The notes: generated by a model from the letters alone, not told the origin. 64,000 bases of DNA from Nonomuraea fuscirosea (GCF_003001935.1 NZ_PVNG01000010.1:248001-312000), one strand, 5' to 3'. Counted from the stretch's first letter, positions 8,046 to 17,382 are shown. Translations and numbers: made by a program.

Positions 8046-8939
8046 ATGTCAGGTATGACTTCCACACCAGTGATCGATGTCGAGCGGTTGGACCTGAAGT
8101 ACGGGGACTTCCACGCGGTGAAGGATCTGTCCTTCCAGGTGCGGCGGGGTGAGTTCTACGCGTTGCTGGGGACGAACGGTGCGGGTAAGACCTCGACGCT
8201 GGAGACGATCGAGGGGCATCGTGTGCCCACGTCGGGGGCCGTGCGGGTGCTGGACCAGAGTCCGCGGAATCGGGCGGCGGTGCGGCCGAGGATGGGCATC
8301 ATGTTGCAGGAGAGCGGCTTCAGCCCGGATCTGACGGTGCGGGAGTCGATCGGGCTGATCGGTGCGCTGACCCGGCGGCAGGACCGGCTGCAGCGAGTGC
8401 TGAGCATCGTGGACCTGACGAGCAAGGCGGGCACGAAGGTGTCGCAGCTCTCGGGTGGGGAGAAGCGGCGGCTGGATTTCGCGACGGCGGTGTGGGGGAC
8501 GCCGGAGCTGGTGTTCCTGGACGAGCCGACGACGGGGCTGGACATCCAGTCGCGGGACGCGCTGTGGGACGCGGTGGACAAGCTGCGTGAGGACGGCTCC
8601 ACGATTGTGCTCACCACGCACTATCTGGAGGAGGCGCAGCAGCGCGCGGACCGGATCGGGCTGATGCACCGGGGGACCTTTCACCAGGAGGGCACCGTGG
8701 CGGAGCTGACGCGGACGCTGCCCGCGGTGATCCAGTTCAGGCTGCCGGGGACGTCGCCCGCGCTGCCGCTGCCCGGCCGCCGCGAGAGTGGTGGCACGTT
8801 CCTGATCGAGACCCACCAGCTGCAGAAAGACCTGTTCGTCCTGCTGCGATGGGCCCAGGACAACGCGATAGAGCTGCGGGAGCTCGCAGCCGGGCCGACC
8901 CGGCTCGACGATGTCTTCCGCGCGATCAACAACCACTGA
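8046..8939 (+). CDS. ABC transporter ATP-binding protein
   Basis: 297-aa ABC ATPase. Walker A is GTNGAGKTS, the Q-loop lies in GIMLQESGF, the signature is LSGGEKRR, and Walker B is LVFLDEPTTGLD followed by the switch His in TTHYLEEA. A C-terminal extension (about 60 aa) resembles the DrrA-type drug exporter ATPases. ATG at 8046 is preferred; a second in-frame ATG at 8055 is possible. The reading frame is open further upstream but would overlap the repeat region. Pairs with the permease downstream. Confidence 0.92.
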   Translation: MSGMTSTPVIDVERLDLKYGDFHAVKDLSFQVRRGEFYALLGTNGAGKTSTLETIEGHRVPTSGAVRVLDQSPRNRAAVRPRMGIMLQESGFSPDLTVRESIGLIGALTRRQDRLQRVLSIVDLTSKAGTKVSQLSGGEKRRLDFATAVWGTPELVFLDEPTTGLDIQSRDALWDAVDKLREDGSTIVLTTHYLEEAQQRADRIGLMHRGTFHQEGTVAELTRTLPAVIQFRLPGTSPALPLPGRRESGGTFLIETHQLQKDLFVLLRWAQDNAIELRELAAGPTRLDDVFRAINNH

Positions 8940-8985
8940 CGGCTTTCTCGCCGACGGCTTTCCCCAGAGAGGCAGCGCCGTAGTC

Positions 8986-9765
8986 ATGCTTTCGATCGCT
9001 CGCAGTGAGCTGATCCAGATCTTCCGGAACCGGTCGGTACTGATCACCAGCTTCGTGATCCCGATCGCGGTCTGTGCGTTCTTCCTCTACCAGCACGAGT
9101 TGTTCGCACAGGTCGGCTCCCTCGGCTACATCGCGGGGATCGTGATGTTCACCGTGTGCGCGTTCGGCTTGTACTCCACCGTGGTGACCACGCTGGCCTC
9201 GCGACGACAGAACCTGTTCCTCAAGCGACTGCGCTCCACCGCCGCCGCCGACGCGCAGATCCTGGTCGGGCTGGTGTTGCCGGTCACCGTGATCGCGCTG
9301 ATCCAGGTCGCGGCGATCATGACCGTGCTCGGTGTGGTCGCCGGCGGCCCGGAGAATGCCGGGCTGCTGGTGGTGGCCGTGCTGGTCACCGTGGCGATGA
9401 TGATCGGCCTCGGCCTGGCCACCGCCGGTGTGACCAACTCGCCCGAGCACGCGCAGGTCACCATCCTGCCCGTCACTCTAGGCGTGATCGCGGTGACGAC
9501 TTGGGTCGGCCTCACCGGCACCGAGGACCTGGCCATGCTCAAACGCCTGCTACCCGGTGGCGCGGCCACCGAACTCGTGATGAACGCCTGGAACGGCGGT
9601 GTCGCCCTCAGCGACTCCCTCCTCCTGCTCGCCCCCACCCTCGCCTGGGTCGCCATCGCCGTCACCCTGGCCACCCGCTACTTCCGCTGGGATCCCCGGG
9701 CGGCCTCCGACCAGCGCCTGGCCATCGCTCGACGCATGCGGCGATCCGCGCTTCGCGACCGATGA
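8986..9765 (+). CDS. ABC transporter permease (ABC-2 type)
   Basis: Membrane protein of 259 aa with six predicted hydrophobic segments, N-terminal 'RSELIQIFRNRSVLITSFVIPI' being the elbow helix and first transmembrane stretch of ABC-2 exporters (DrrB/YadH style). A cytosolic loop 'SRRQNLFLKRLRST' follows. Start at ATG 8986 with GAGAGG upstream, 46 bp after the ATPase stop. Works with the ATPase as an export half-system; the substrate is unknown, though the link to a DesK-like two-component system suggests drug or lipid export. Confidence 0.9.
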   Translation: MLSIARSELIQIFRNRSVLITSFVIPIAVCAFFLYQHELFAQVGSLGYIAGIVMFTVCAFGLYSTVVTTLASRRQNLFLKRLRSTAAADAQILVGLVLPVTVIALIQVAAIMTVLGVVAGGPENAGLLVVAVLVTVAMMIGLGLATAGVTNSPEHAQVTILPVTLGVIAVTTWVGLTGTEDLAMLKRLLPGGAATELVMNAWNGGVALSDSLLLLAPTLAWVAIAVTLATRYFRWDPRAASDQRLAIARRMRRSALRDR

Positions 9766-9776
9766 GGAGACCACTC

Positions 9777-11534
9777 ATGCCCAGTGACAGTTCCGCGCAC
9801 GCGGAGACCGGGCGGCCCCGGAGACTCAGGCGGCTGACAGTGAGGATCGCGGCCGCCGGAGCAGTGGCCGCCGCTCTCGTGGCGGGCACGATCGCGTTCC
9901 GGAGCGGCGGTAACGGTGAAGAGAGGCAGACACCGGATGTCGCCGCACTCGCCGGCCCGCTTGCGGACCAGGAGCCGGCCTGGGAGGCCTGCGAGTTCAA
10001 CGATGACGGCCCGCCCCTGCCGGGCGCAGATCTGTCCAACGTGGAGTGCGCCACCATCCAGGTCCCTCGGAACTGGCACGACCCCGATCCCGAGGTGACC
10101 TGGGATGTCCGGATCTCTCAGGCGCGCAACATCGATCCCGCGAACCCCGGCTACCGTACGACGATCATCACGCACCCCGGCGGACCTTACGCATCCGGGC
10201 TGTCCTACAGCGCCACCGTCCAGGCGTACACGCCGGAGCTCCGTCCGAGCACGAACTACGTCAGTTTCGACCAGCGCGGTCTCGGTCAGTCGAGCCACGC
10301 GGAATGCGAGTACGCATACGAGTACGTCCCGGACGACGAGCGTTCGGCCGAGGCGCGAGCGATCGGCGAAGCCTGCTCGCAGGACGCCGACGTGGCGACC
10401 ATGACGACCGAGCAGGCCGCCTACGACATGGACTTCATCCGCCACCTTCTCGGGCTCGAGTCGGTGACCTACATGGGCTACTCCTACGGCACCTGGCTCG
10501 GGACCTGGTTCGGCAGCCTCTTCTCCGACAACATCGAGCGGATGGTGCTCGACTCGGCGACGGACTCGACACAGAAGTCGATCCAGACCTTGTACAACGC
10601 CGCCCACCAGGGCCGTGATCGCCAGTTCCGCCTGCACATGATGAACTGGATCGCCCGCAACGACGCGACTTTCGGGCTCGGGTCCGACCCGGAAACCATC
10701 TGGAAGCGGTACTTCGCGGCCACGAGCACCCCGGAGCGGTCGCTGGCGGCGCGCCACGCCTGGAACTCGGTCAACGGCCCGGTCGCCTTCTCCAACCCCG
10801 CCGCGTATCCGGCGGCCGCGAGCCTAGTGTCGAGCATCATCGCCGAGGGCGAGACACCGACGGACCCGGTGATCCCCGTGGAGTCGGCTGCTCGCATCGT
10901 CGATCGGACGGACCTGCCCGACAAGCTACGGGCCGCGGCGCACGAACGTCTCGCAGGACTCGGCGACGCCCCTGTCCACGAACCGGGCGAAACAGTCCGC
11001 GGCACGCACGGCTACGTGATCGAGTTCACCGCGTGCACGGACGGCCAGTGGACGCAGGGCCTCGACTACTGGGAGGAGTTCAACGAACGCACGGCAGCGG
11101 TCGCGCCGCTGTCAGCGCAGCTGGGGCTGCTGGTCACGCCGACGTGCGCGTTCTGGCCTACGGACTCGAAGATGCCGCCCCTGGACGACAGCTTCCCCGA
11201 GACGATCGTCCTGCAGAGCGAGCTCGACTCGATGACGCCGTTCGAGCAGGGCCGGGCCGCCGGCACAGGACTGCCGAACACGAGCCTGATCGCCGTGGAC
11301 AACGAGAGCATCCACGGGGTGTTCCCCTACGGCACAGAGGAGGTGGACCAACCGGTGATCGACTTCCTCCTCGGCGGCGACCGGCCCGCACGGACGATCG
11401 TCGCCGCCGGCAAGGCCCTACCCCTGGAGCGCTCCACGTACGAGTCGTGGACACCGCTCGGCGAGAACGCCGAGCACGTCACCGACGTCCCTCGGTTCAC
11501 CGACCCGACCATCCCCGCTGAGAGGCAACGATGA
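9777..11534 (+). CDS. Tripeptidyl-aminopeptidase-like alpha/beta hydrolase (membrane-anchored or secreted)
   Basis: 585-aa hydrolase of the actinobacterial TAP/SlpD-E type. A basic N-terminus followed by 'IAAAGAVAAALVAGTIAF' (about 28-46) is a signal anchor without lipobox. The nucleophile elbow is GYSYGT, the acid is in QSELDSMTP and the His in SIHGVF within the TAP-like C-terminal domain. Start at ATG 9777 is chosen for the GAGGAG at 9764-9769; an ATG at 9762 overlapping the permease stop is the alternative. Translationally linked to the ABC genes and to the GPP34 gene. Confidence 0.85.
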   Translation: MPSDSSAHAETGRPRRLRRLTVRIAAAGAVAAALVAGTIAFRSGGNGEERQTPDVAALAGPLADQEPAWEACEFNDDGPPLPGADLSNVECATIQVPRNWHDPDPEVTWDVRISQARNIDPANPGYRTTIITHPGGPYASGLSYSATVQAYTPELRPSTNYVSFDQRGLGQSSHAECEYAYEYVPDDERSAEARAIGEACSQDADVATMTTEQAAYDMDFIRHLLGLESVTYMGYSYGTWLGTWFGSLFSDNIERMVLDSATDSTQKSIQTLYNAAHQGRDRQFRLHMMNWIARNDATFGLGSDPETIWKRYFAATSTPERSLAARHAWNSVNGPVAFSNPAAYPAAASLVSSIIAEGETPTDPVIPVESAARIVDRTDLPDKLRAAAHERLAGLGDAPVHEPGETVRGTHGYVIEFTACTDGQWTQGLDYWEEFNERTAAVAPLSAQLGLLVTPTCAFWPTDSKMPPLDDSFPETIVLQSELDSMTPFEQGRAAGTGLPNTSLIAVDNESIHGVFPYGTEEVDQPVIDFLLGGDRPARTIVAAGKALPLERSTYESWTPLGENAEHVTDVPRFTDPTIPAERQR

Positions 11535-12265
11535 ACGACGAGAACCAGGTACCGGCCGATCGGGCGGACGATGCGCCGCCCGTGCGCTCGATCGACGAGC
11601 CACTGCTCGTCGAGGACGTGCTGCTGCTGCTCTACCAGCCGTCCTCCGGCGCGATCGCGGGCGAGAACCACCTGTACTACGTGCTGGGCGGCGCCGTCGT
11701 CGCGGATCTCACCCTCCGCGGCCTCACCGAGGTGCAGGAGGCAGGCCGGCTCGTCCGCCGCGTCGCCGCACGCGGCGACGCCCCGCACGACGACATCCTC
11801 CGCGCGGCGTGGGACTACCTCGCCACGAAGCCGCGCGGTGTGCAGACGGTGATCGCGGGGATCGGTCCGGAACTGCGCAGCAAGGTCCTCGGCAAGCTCG
11901 TCGACGACGGGCATCTGCGACGCGAGCGCAAGAAGGTGCTCGGCTTCATCCCGTCGGAGTCCTTCGAGCTCGGGAGCACACGGCGTGCGGAACTGCTCGC
12001 GCGGGTGCGCGCGACGCTCGTCGATGGGACCGAGCCCGACGCCAGAACCGCCGCGATCACGGCGCTGCTCTCGGCGAGTGCCAACCTGCACCAGTTCGAT
12101 CCCGAGATCCCGTGGACGTCGACGGTCATCCACCGGGCGAAGGAGCTCGAGAACGGCAACTGGGGCGCGGCGGCGGTGGGAGCGGCCGTCACCCGGGCGA
12201 CGATCGCCGCCATCAGCGGTGCCCTGAGCGCGTCAGCCGCCGCGAACGCGGCCGGCAGCGGCTAG
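11531..12265 (+). CDS. GPP34 (GOLPH3-like) family protein
   Basis: 244-aa protein whose ATG overlaps the previous stop by 4 bp. 'LLVEDVLLLLYQPSSG' and 'YVLGGAVVADLTLRG' match the start of the GPP34 domain, which in eukaryotes (GOLPH3/Vps74) binds phosphatidylinositol-4-phosphate. Actinobacterial members are mostly uncharacterised and may also act on membranes. A C-terminal Ala-rich helix (215-244) is present. Last gene of the kinase/regulator/ABC/hydrolase run, suggesting a membrane-associated role. Confidence 0.85.
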   Translation: MNDENQVPADRADDAPPVRSIDEPLLVEDVLLLLYQPSSGAIAGENHLYYVLGGAVVADLTLRGLTEVQEAGRLVRRVAARGDAPHDDILRAAWDYLATKPRGVQTVIAGIGPELRSKVLGKLVDDGHLRRERKKVLGFIPSESFELGSTRRAELLARVRATLVDGTEPDARTAAITALLSASANLHQFDPEIPWTSTVIHRAKELENGNWGAAAVGAAVTRATIAAISGALSASAAANAAGSG

Positions 12266-12479
12266 TGCCCCGTGCCTCGTCCGCCCTATCGAGCCGCACG
12301 GCCGAAGGGAGTCCTTCCGCCACGGCCACTCTGCACCCTTTCGAGGGCACGTGGCAGGCCGAGACTCCTCAGGAGTACCGCCGTGCATGACGCGCCCAAC
12401 GTCAGGTTCTCCTCGATGCCGCCCATGTCCATCTGGCCGACAGCTGCACGCGTCTGTCGGCGGCCCCACCCATCACTCG

Positions 12480-14756
12480 TCATCGAGACCGATCTGCGGC
12501 CTTTGCCCAGTGGAGGAGGTTCTCCCTGGTGGCAAGGGTGCTCGGATGGTCGGGACCTTGCACGCGTTCGCGCAGCGGCAGCAGCGCGGCAAGCTGGTTA
12601 CGAGCCGCCGCCGGATCTCCCGCCCGGCCCGTCCAACGGGCCAGGTCGGCCCGGTCGGTGAGCGTTTCAGGGTGTTCGGCGCCTTGCACACGCTGCCGGA
12701 GCGGCAGCAAGGCGGCGAGTTGGTCGCGGGCGGCGACCGCGTCCCCGGCTTGCCCGGTCCATGTGGCGAGGTTGCTGCGGGTTGCCAAGGTGTGCGGGTG
12801 CTCGGGGCCTTGGACGCGTTCCTGTACGGGCAGCAGTGCCGCCAGCTGATCCCTGGCGGCCACCGGATCGCCGGCCTGCCCGGTGAAGAAGGCCAGCTCG
12901 GCCCGGGCGATGAGGACGCTGGGATGTTCGGGGCCTTGGACGCGTTCGCGCAGCGGTAGCAGTGCGGCGTACTGGTCGCGGGCGGCGGCCGGGTCGCCCG
13001 CGCGGCCCGTCCAGTAGGCCAGCTCGGCGCGGCTGGTGAGGGTATGGCGGTGTTCGGGCCCCAGCGCCCGTTCGCGAAGCGGCACCAGCGCGGCGTACTG
13101 GTCGCGGGCAGCCGCCGCGTCCCCCGTCCGCCCGGTGAAGCGGGCTAGGTGTGCCCGGGTAGTGAGGGTATGGGGATGCTCTGGGCCTTGAACGCGTTCC
13201 TGGACCGTCAACAGCGCCGCCAGTTGCTCCCGGGCGGTCACGGGATCCCCCGCCTGACCGGTCCAGTAGGCGAGGTCGGCCTGGTCGGTGAGGGTCTCGG
13301 GGTGTTCGTTGCCCAGCACCTGCTCACGCGTGCGCAGCAGGGCGGCGTACTGCTTGGCCGCGCCCATCGGATCTCCGGCCCGACCTGTCCAGCGCGCGAG
13401 CTCGGACCGGGCGGTCAGGGTGAGCGGGTGGTCGGGGCCCAGCCGTTGCAGATAGCTGTCGAGTACCTGTCGTTGGAGGATCATCGCGGTCGCGTAGTCG
13501 CCGCTGGCGTTCAGGTACGCGACGGCCTTCTGGAAGCCGCTGGACTCGGGAGGGAGGGTGGCCCGCGCGTGAGCCAGCAGGGTGGTGAAGGTGGCCCAGT
13601 TGTGGCGTTGCTTCGGCTCCTCGGGCAGGACGGCGTCCAGCAAAGCGGCTGCGGCAGCGCGCCAGTGGCCGCGCTGGGCGCTGGGCAGTTGGTCGACGGT
13701 GATCGCCTGGACGAGGCGGTGAATCGATGCCCTGCCCTCCAGGGGCGGGCCGATCAAGGAATGGCGACGCAGCGCGGCGACGGCCTCGTCACCGGCCAGC
13801 GGGCTGACCGCCAGCGCCTCGATGGAACGCTGGACGTGTGCGTCACCCCACTCGCGTACGCGTTCGTAGCCCGACAGCAGCAGCCGGATCGGTATGGCCT
13901 CCGCGGCATAGCAGGCCAGCAGCCGAAGCAAGGTGATCGCCTGCGGATCCGTCCGGCCCAGCTCCTGGAACGCCAGGCCCCATGTCGAGACGACGTGTTT
14001 GTCGTACCCCCACGGTCGCCCTCGCGAGAGCAGCTCGACGCGCTGCTCTCGCAGCAGGTCAAGGTAGCGGCGCAGGCTGCCCCCGGTCGCCTGGATATAG
14101 GCGGCGGCCTGCTCTAGGGCCAGCGGCAGCGATCCGAGCTCCGCGGCCAGGGCGTCCGCAGTGTCCGTGTCCGTGTCCTGTGCGCTCACTTGGAGGAAAC
14201 GGGACGCCACCGCTTGCTCGAGTACGGGCACCTCCACCGCTTGGGTGGCCGGCCAGTGCGCGTACTGGGTGCTGATCAGCACGTGACCGCGTCCCGCCGG
14301 AGGCAGGGAGCGCCGGATCGATTCAGGAGCCGTCACGTTGTCCAGGACGAGCAGCCACTGGTCCGGCCGGGCGGCCAGGGCCGCGTGCACCTGCGCCACC
14401 GGGTCGGACCGGTCGATCAGCTCCCGTACACGCAGCAGCGACGCCAGCTCCGCGAACTCGGCCGTCAAGGTGGCCGCGTCTCCGGCCGCCACCTGCCAGA
14501 TGAGCCCGTACTCGTGCTGGAAGCGGTGCGCGTACTCCACCGCCACGCTGGTCTTCCCCACACCGCCAAGTCCGTGGAGTACGACCACCCTCGGTTGCGG
14601 GCCCGCGGCAGTGAACCGCTCTCGGACCACTCCCAGCAACCGCTCCCGACCGGCCAGTTGCAGGGGGCGGGGCATAAGCCGCACCGGACGGGTAGGCGTC
14701 GGCGGACGCTCACCACCGAGGGCCCCGACCGCTATCGCCGAGTCGTAGGCATGCAC
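12480..14756 (-). CDS. NB-ARC STAND ATPase with C-terminal TPR (Kinesin-light-chain type) repeats
   Basis: Large STAND NTPase, about 758 aa from GTG 14756; the start is uncertain (ATG 14675 also possible). Walker A is GLGGVGKTS, Walker B LLVLDNV, with 'LPLALEQAAAYI' being the GLPL-like motif of NB-ARC proteins. The C-terminus has seven 42-aa TPRs with the pattern W(T/F)G-AGD-AAR-Q-AALL--RE-V-G-EHP-TL, encoded by near-identical 126-bp units at about 12525-13407. STAND proteins act as switch-like sensors, oligomerising on a signal. Preceded by a small gene on the same strand, likely a partner. It may serve in phage or stress response; no effector domain is seen in the protein itself. Confidence 0.85.
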   Translation of the reverse strand: MHAYDSAIAVGALGGERPPTPTRPVRLMPRPLQLAGRERLLGVVRERFTAAGPQPRVVVLHGLGGVGKTSVAVEYAHRFQHEYGLIWQVAAGDAATLTAEFAELASLLRVRELIDRSDPVAQVHAALAARPDQWLLVLDNVTAPESIRRSLPPAGRGHVLISTQYAHWPATQAVEVPVLEQAVASRFLQVSAQDTDTDTADALAAELGSLPLALEQAAAYIQATGGSLRRYLDLLREQRVELLSRGRPWGYDKHVVSTWGLAFQELGRTDPQAITLLRLLACYAAEAIPIRLLLSGYERVREWGDAHVQRSIEALAVSPLAGDEAVAALRRHSLIGPPLEGRASIHRLVQAITVDQLPSAQRGHWRAAAAALLDAVLPEEPKQRHNWATFTTLLAHARATLPPESSGFQKAVAYLNASGDYATAMILQRQVLDSYLQRLGPDHPLTLTARSELARWTGRAGDPMGAAKQYAALLRTREQVLGNEHPETLTDQADLAYWTGQAGDPVTAREQLAALLTVQERVQGPEHPHTLTTRAHLARFTGRTGDAAAARDQYAALVPLRERALGPEHRHTLTSRAELAYWTGRAGDPAAARDQYAALLPLRERVQGPEHPSVLIARAELAFFTGQAGDPVAARDQLAALLPVQERVQGPEHPHTLATRSNLATWTGQAGDAVAARDQLAALLPLRQRVQGAEHPETLTDRADLARWTGRAGDPAAARNQLAALLPLRERVQGPDHPSTLATRENLLHWAKAADRSR

Positions 14757-14806
14757 GGACGTGCCGCTGAGCGTGGTGTGACCTGCGATTGAGCGGCCGG
14801 GCGCGG

Positions 14807-15271
14807 TCAGGCCCGGTCCGGGCCCGGCGATGGAGGGCGGTTCGTCAGCACCGATCCCTCGATCATCACCGCAGCGACGCCACCGCCGGTCGCCTCCATG
14901 GTGACGTCGCCGCCTACGGCGACCGCGTGATCTCCCGCCGTCACGGTCGCCTTGGAGGCCTGCACCTGGGCGATCATCGTGCGTACCTGATCGGCCACCT
15001 CGGGGTGATCCTCCAGCAGGTCGGCCAGCCGCGTGCGCCAAGCCGCCGCCTGTGCGTCGCCGGCCCGTTCCAGCTCGACGCCTGACAGGACTGCCAGCTC
15101 GGCCTTGGCACGCTCCAGGCGGTGCTCAGTCGCCGCCGCTCGAGCGCCATCCCCACGTCCGAACATCCGCCCGAGCCCCGCCTTGACGGATTCCCAGGTG
15201 TCAGTGGCCATCGCGCTGACCACCGCGGTTCCACCCGCGGCGGCCAGCGCTGCCAACGCTTCCGGCAGCAC
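14807..15271 (-). CDS. Small partner protein of the STAND ATPase (function unknown)
   Basis: 154-aa protein from GTG 15271 with GAGGTGAG upstream. N-terminal hydrophobic, Ala/Gly-rich helix (1-22), a central charged helical segment 'EHRLERAKAELAVL', and a C-terminal Gly-rich stretch containing GDHAVAVGGDVT. Ends about 50 bp before the NB-ARC start on the same strand. Such short Gly/Val 'AVAVGGDV' tails are common next to STAND proteins in actinomycetes, where I take them for interaction modules. I do not recognise a named family. Confidence 0.6.
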   Translation of the reverse strand: MLPEALAALAAAGGTAVVSAMATDTWESVKAGLGRMFGRGDGARAAATEHRLERAKAELAVLSGVELERAGDAQAAAWRTRLADLLEDHPEVADQVRTMIAQVQASKATVTAGDHAVAVGGDVTMEATGGGVAAVMIEGSVLTNRPPSPGPDRA

Positions 15272-15816
15272 GGACTCACCTCACACAAGTGAAGAAGACA
15301 TCCCTTATTTCGAAGTTACCCACTATTGACCGGTTACTGGGGGCCTGTCGCGGCCTACTACTCATGGTGATCAGAGCGGACCGATCGTGTTCGGAACGCC
15401 TTCGGATCGTGAGGGGAAGCGGCACCGTGTGCGCGGCCTGCGAAGGCAAGCCGTCTTCGGCGTGCAGGAGGAAGAACTCCTCCTGCACGCACTGGAGTCG
15501 CTGCTGCATCGCTCCTTGCCGTGGATGACGTCGGTCTGGGCCACATCACCAGACTCCGGTGGAACGTCTACCTACGAGAGGACCGAGTCGTCCCGCGACT
15601 CGACTGTTGGCTTTGCCAGCTGTTCGCGCCGCACAACGTAGACCAGCACCGGGCGACCCTTGAGGCCGGGGCCGACCCGGCTCTGGTCGCCGGTTGGATT
15701 CAGGAGGAGCTCGTCCGCAAGAAGGCGGCCGAGCAACGGCTCGACAGCGTGCACGTACTGCCTCAGAAGCGGCTGGGACGTGATGAGCTGGCGGAGATCA
15801 CACACAGCAGACTCGG

Positions 15817-17224
15817 TTGCGTCCCGTCCAGTGGTGTAGATCGGGCTACGAACGGCGCGTCGTGTTCAACGGCGAGGGCCATCGCGTGAATCTCTGCGTG
15901 ATACCGCCAAGCAACACGGAAAGGACAACGCGATGGCCCTGGACCAGTCTGCCCTGTTAGAGGTCCTTGCGGTACTGAAGAACTCCGAGGCGAGCGAACG
16001 TATCCGGCACGCCGCCGAAACCATCTACCAAGCCCTCATCGAGGCCGAGCTGACCGCGGTGATCGGCGCCGCCCCGAACGAGCGCACCCCGGACCGCCTC
16101 GCGCAGCGCAACGGGCACCGGCCGCGGACGCTGACCACCACCGCCGGGGACCTGGAGTTGCAGATCCCGAAGCTGCGCACCGGCTCGTTCTTCCCCTGCC
16201 TGCTGGAACGCCGCCGCCGCGTGGATCAGGCGCTGTTCGCGGTGGTGATGGAGGCCTACCTGCACGGAGTATCCACCCGCAAGGTCGACGACCTGGTCAA
16301 AGCCCTCGGCGCCGAGTCCGGCATCTCCAAGAGCGAGGTCTCGCGCATCTGCGCCGACCTGGACGAGGAGGTGTCGGCCTTCCGCGACCGGTCACTGGCC
16401 GGCCAGAGCTTCCCGTATCTGTTCCTGGACGCCACCTACTGCAAAGCACGCGTGAACCGGCGGGTGGTCTCCCAGGCCGTCATCGTGGCCACCGGCGTCA
16501 CCGCCGACGGCCGCCGCGAAGTCCTCGGCTTCTGCGTCGGTGACAGCGAGGACGGCGCCTTCTGGACCGCATTCCTGCGCTCGCTGAAAGCCCGCGGCCT
16601 GGCTGGGGTGCAGCTGGTCATCAGCGACGCCCACGCCGGCCTGGTCACCTCCATCAGCGCCGTCCTGCTCGGCGCAGCCTGGCAGCGATGCCGGGTTCAT
16701 TTCCTGCGCAACGTGCTCGCGAGTGTCCCGAAGGGGTCAGCCGAGATGGTCGCCGCCGCCATCCGCACCATCTTCGCGCAGCCCACCCCCGACATGGTCC
16801 GCGACCAGCTCGCCGTGATCGCCTCCATGCTCGGCCGCCAGTTCCCCAAGGTCGAGACCATGCTGCACGAAGCCGCCGACGACATCCTGGCCTTCACCGC
16901 GTTCCCGCCCGCGCACTGGAAGAAGATCTGGTCGACCAACCCGCTCGAGCGGCTCAACAAGGAGATCAAACGCCGCACCGACGTCGTCGGCGTCTTCCCC
17001 AACCCCGAAGCCCTGCTCCGCCTGGCCGGCGCCGTCCTGGTCGAAGCCCACGACGAATGGCAAGTCGCCGACCGCCGCTACCTATCCGAAAGCTCCATGG
17101 CCCTACTCACCCCACCCAGCACCGACCCCAAGGAGGTGGCGCACACCGAACTCATGACGGCATAGTCGAACCAGCAGAGCCTCACGCGAGAACCGAACTA
17201 CACCACTCCGTGGGACGTGACCCA
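15817..17224 (+). mobile_element. IS256-family insertion sequence
   Basis: About 1.41-kb element bounded by 9-bp direct repeats CAGACTCGG at 15808-15816 and 17225-17233 (target duplication). Subterminal inverted repeats share AGTGGTGTAG-TCGG (15830-15845 and its complement 17192-17207) and an outer CGTCCC; the outermost bases are not well matched. One transposase fills the interior. The intact host reading frame after removal supports a recent, simple insertion. Confidence 0.85.
15933..17165 (+). CDS. IS256 family transposase
   Basis: Full-length Mutator-like DDE transposase, 410 aa. Catalytic residues: Asp in FLDATYCKAR, Asp in VISDAHAGL, and Glu in the NPLERLNKEIKRR signature. An N-terminal HTH-like segment and 'NGHRPRTLTTTAGDLELQIPK' are typical. 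ATG at 15933 has AAGGAC upstream. The gene has no frameshift, so the element may still be active. Confidence 0.95.
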   Translation: MALDQSALLEVLAVLKNSEASERIRHAAETIYQALIEAELTAVIGAAPNERTPDRLAQRNGHRPRTLTTTAGDLELQIPKLRTGSFFPCLLERRRRVDQALFAVVMEAYLHGVSTRKVDDLVKALGAESGISKSEVSRICADLDEEVSAFRDRSLAGQSFPYLFLDATYCKARVNRRVVSQAVIVATGVTADGRREVLGFCVGDSEDGAFWTAFLRSLKARGLAGVQLVISDAHAGLVTSISAVLLGAAWQRCRVHFLRNVLASVPKGSAEMVAAAIRTIFAQPTPDMVRDQLAVIASMLGRQFPKVETMLHEAADDILAFTAFPPAHWKKIWSTNPLERLNKEIKRRTDVVGVFPNPEALLRLAGAVLVEAHDEWQVADRRYLSESSMALLTPPSTDPKEVAHTELMTA

Positions 17225-17322
17225 CAGACTCGGCGGCATGGTGCGAGTGCTCTCGAACGCGGACCCACTCCGCAAGGCGAAGATCTATGCGGACATCGGC
17301 CTGCGGCTGACCTACCACCCGT

Positions 17323-17363
17323 CAAAACAAAAAGTCCTGGTCACGTCTGCTTGTGACCAGGAC
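17323..17363 (-). terminator. Rho-independent terminator of tRNA-Leu
   Basis: An 11-bp perfect stem GTCCTGGTCAC (17334-17344)/GTGACCAGGAC (17353-17363), followed on the minus strand by TTTTTGTTTTG. It lies 20 bp beyond the tRNA 3' end and overlaps the recombinase remnant's end. Confidence 0.8.
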
Positions 17364-17382
17364 CCTATCGGCAATCGGTACG

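Larger units (their letters stand above)
15521..17333 (+). pseudogene. Serine recombinase C-terminal remnant, interrupted by IS256-family element
   Basis: 5' fragment 15521-15816 reads 'LRWNVYLREDRVVPRLDCWL' then 'GADPALVAGWIQEE', the C-terminal zinc-ribbon/coiled-coil part of a large serine recombinase. The 3' fragment 17225-17330 reads 'RLGGMVRVLSNADPLRKAK' then 'IGLRLTYHP', the usual end of such recombinases. Deleting 15817-17233 rejoins the two in frame across the duplicated CAGACTCGG. The N-terminal catalytic domain is absent. The 3' end runs into the terminator of tRNA-Leu, so this is probably the scar of an element that integrated beside the tRNA. Confidence 0.75.

Noticed and set aside
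12266..12479. Possible gene between GPP34 and the STAND ATPase
   Set aside because: Only short frames; convergent gap with no motif.
12525..13407. Periodic repeats resembling a CRISPR array
   Set aside because: Period is 126 bp with no spacers; they are the in-frame TPR units of the STAND protein.
15276..15520. Short frames upstream of the recombinase remnant
   Set aside because: May be more decayed recombinase sequence, but I could not find its motifs in any frame.
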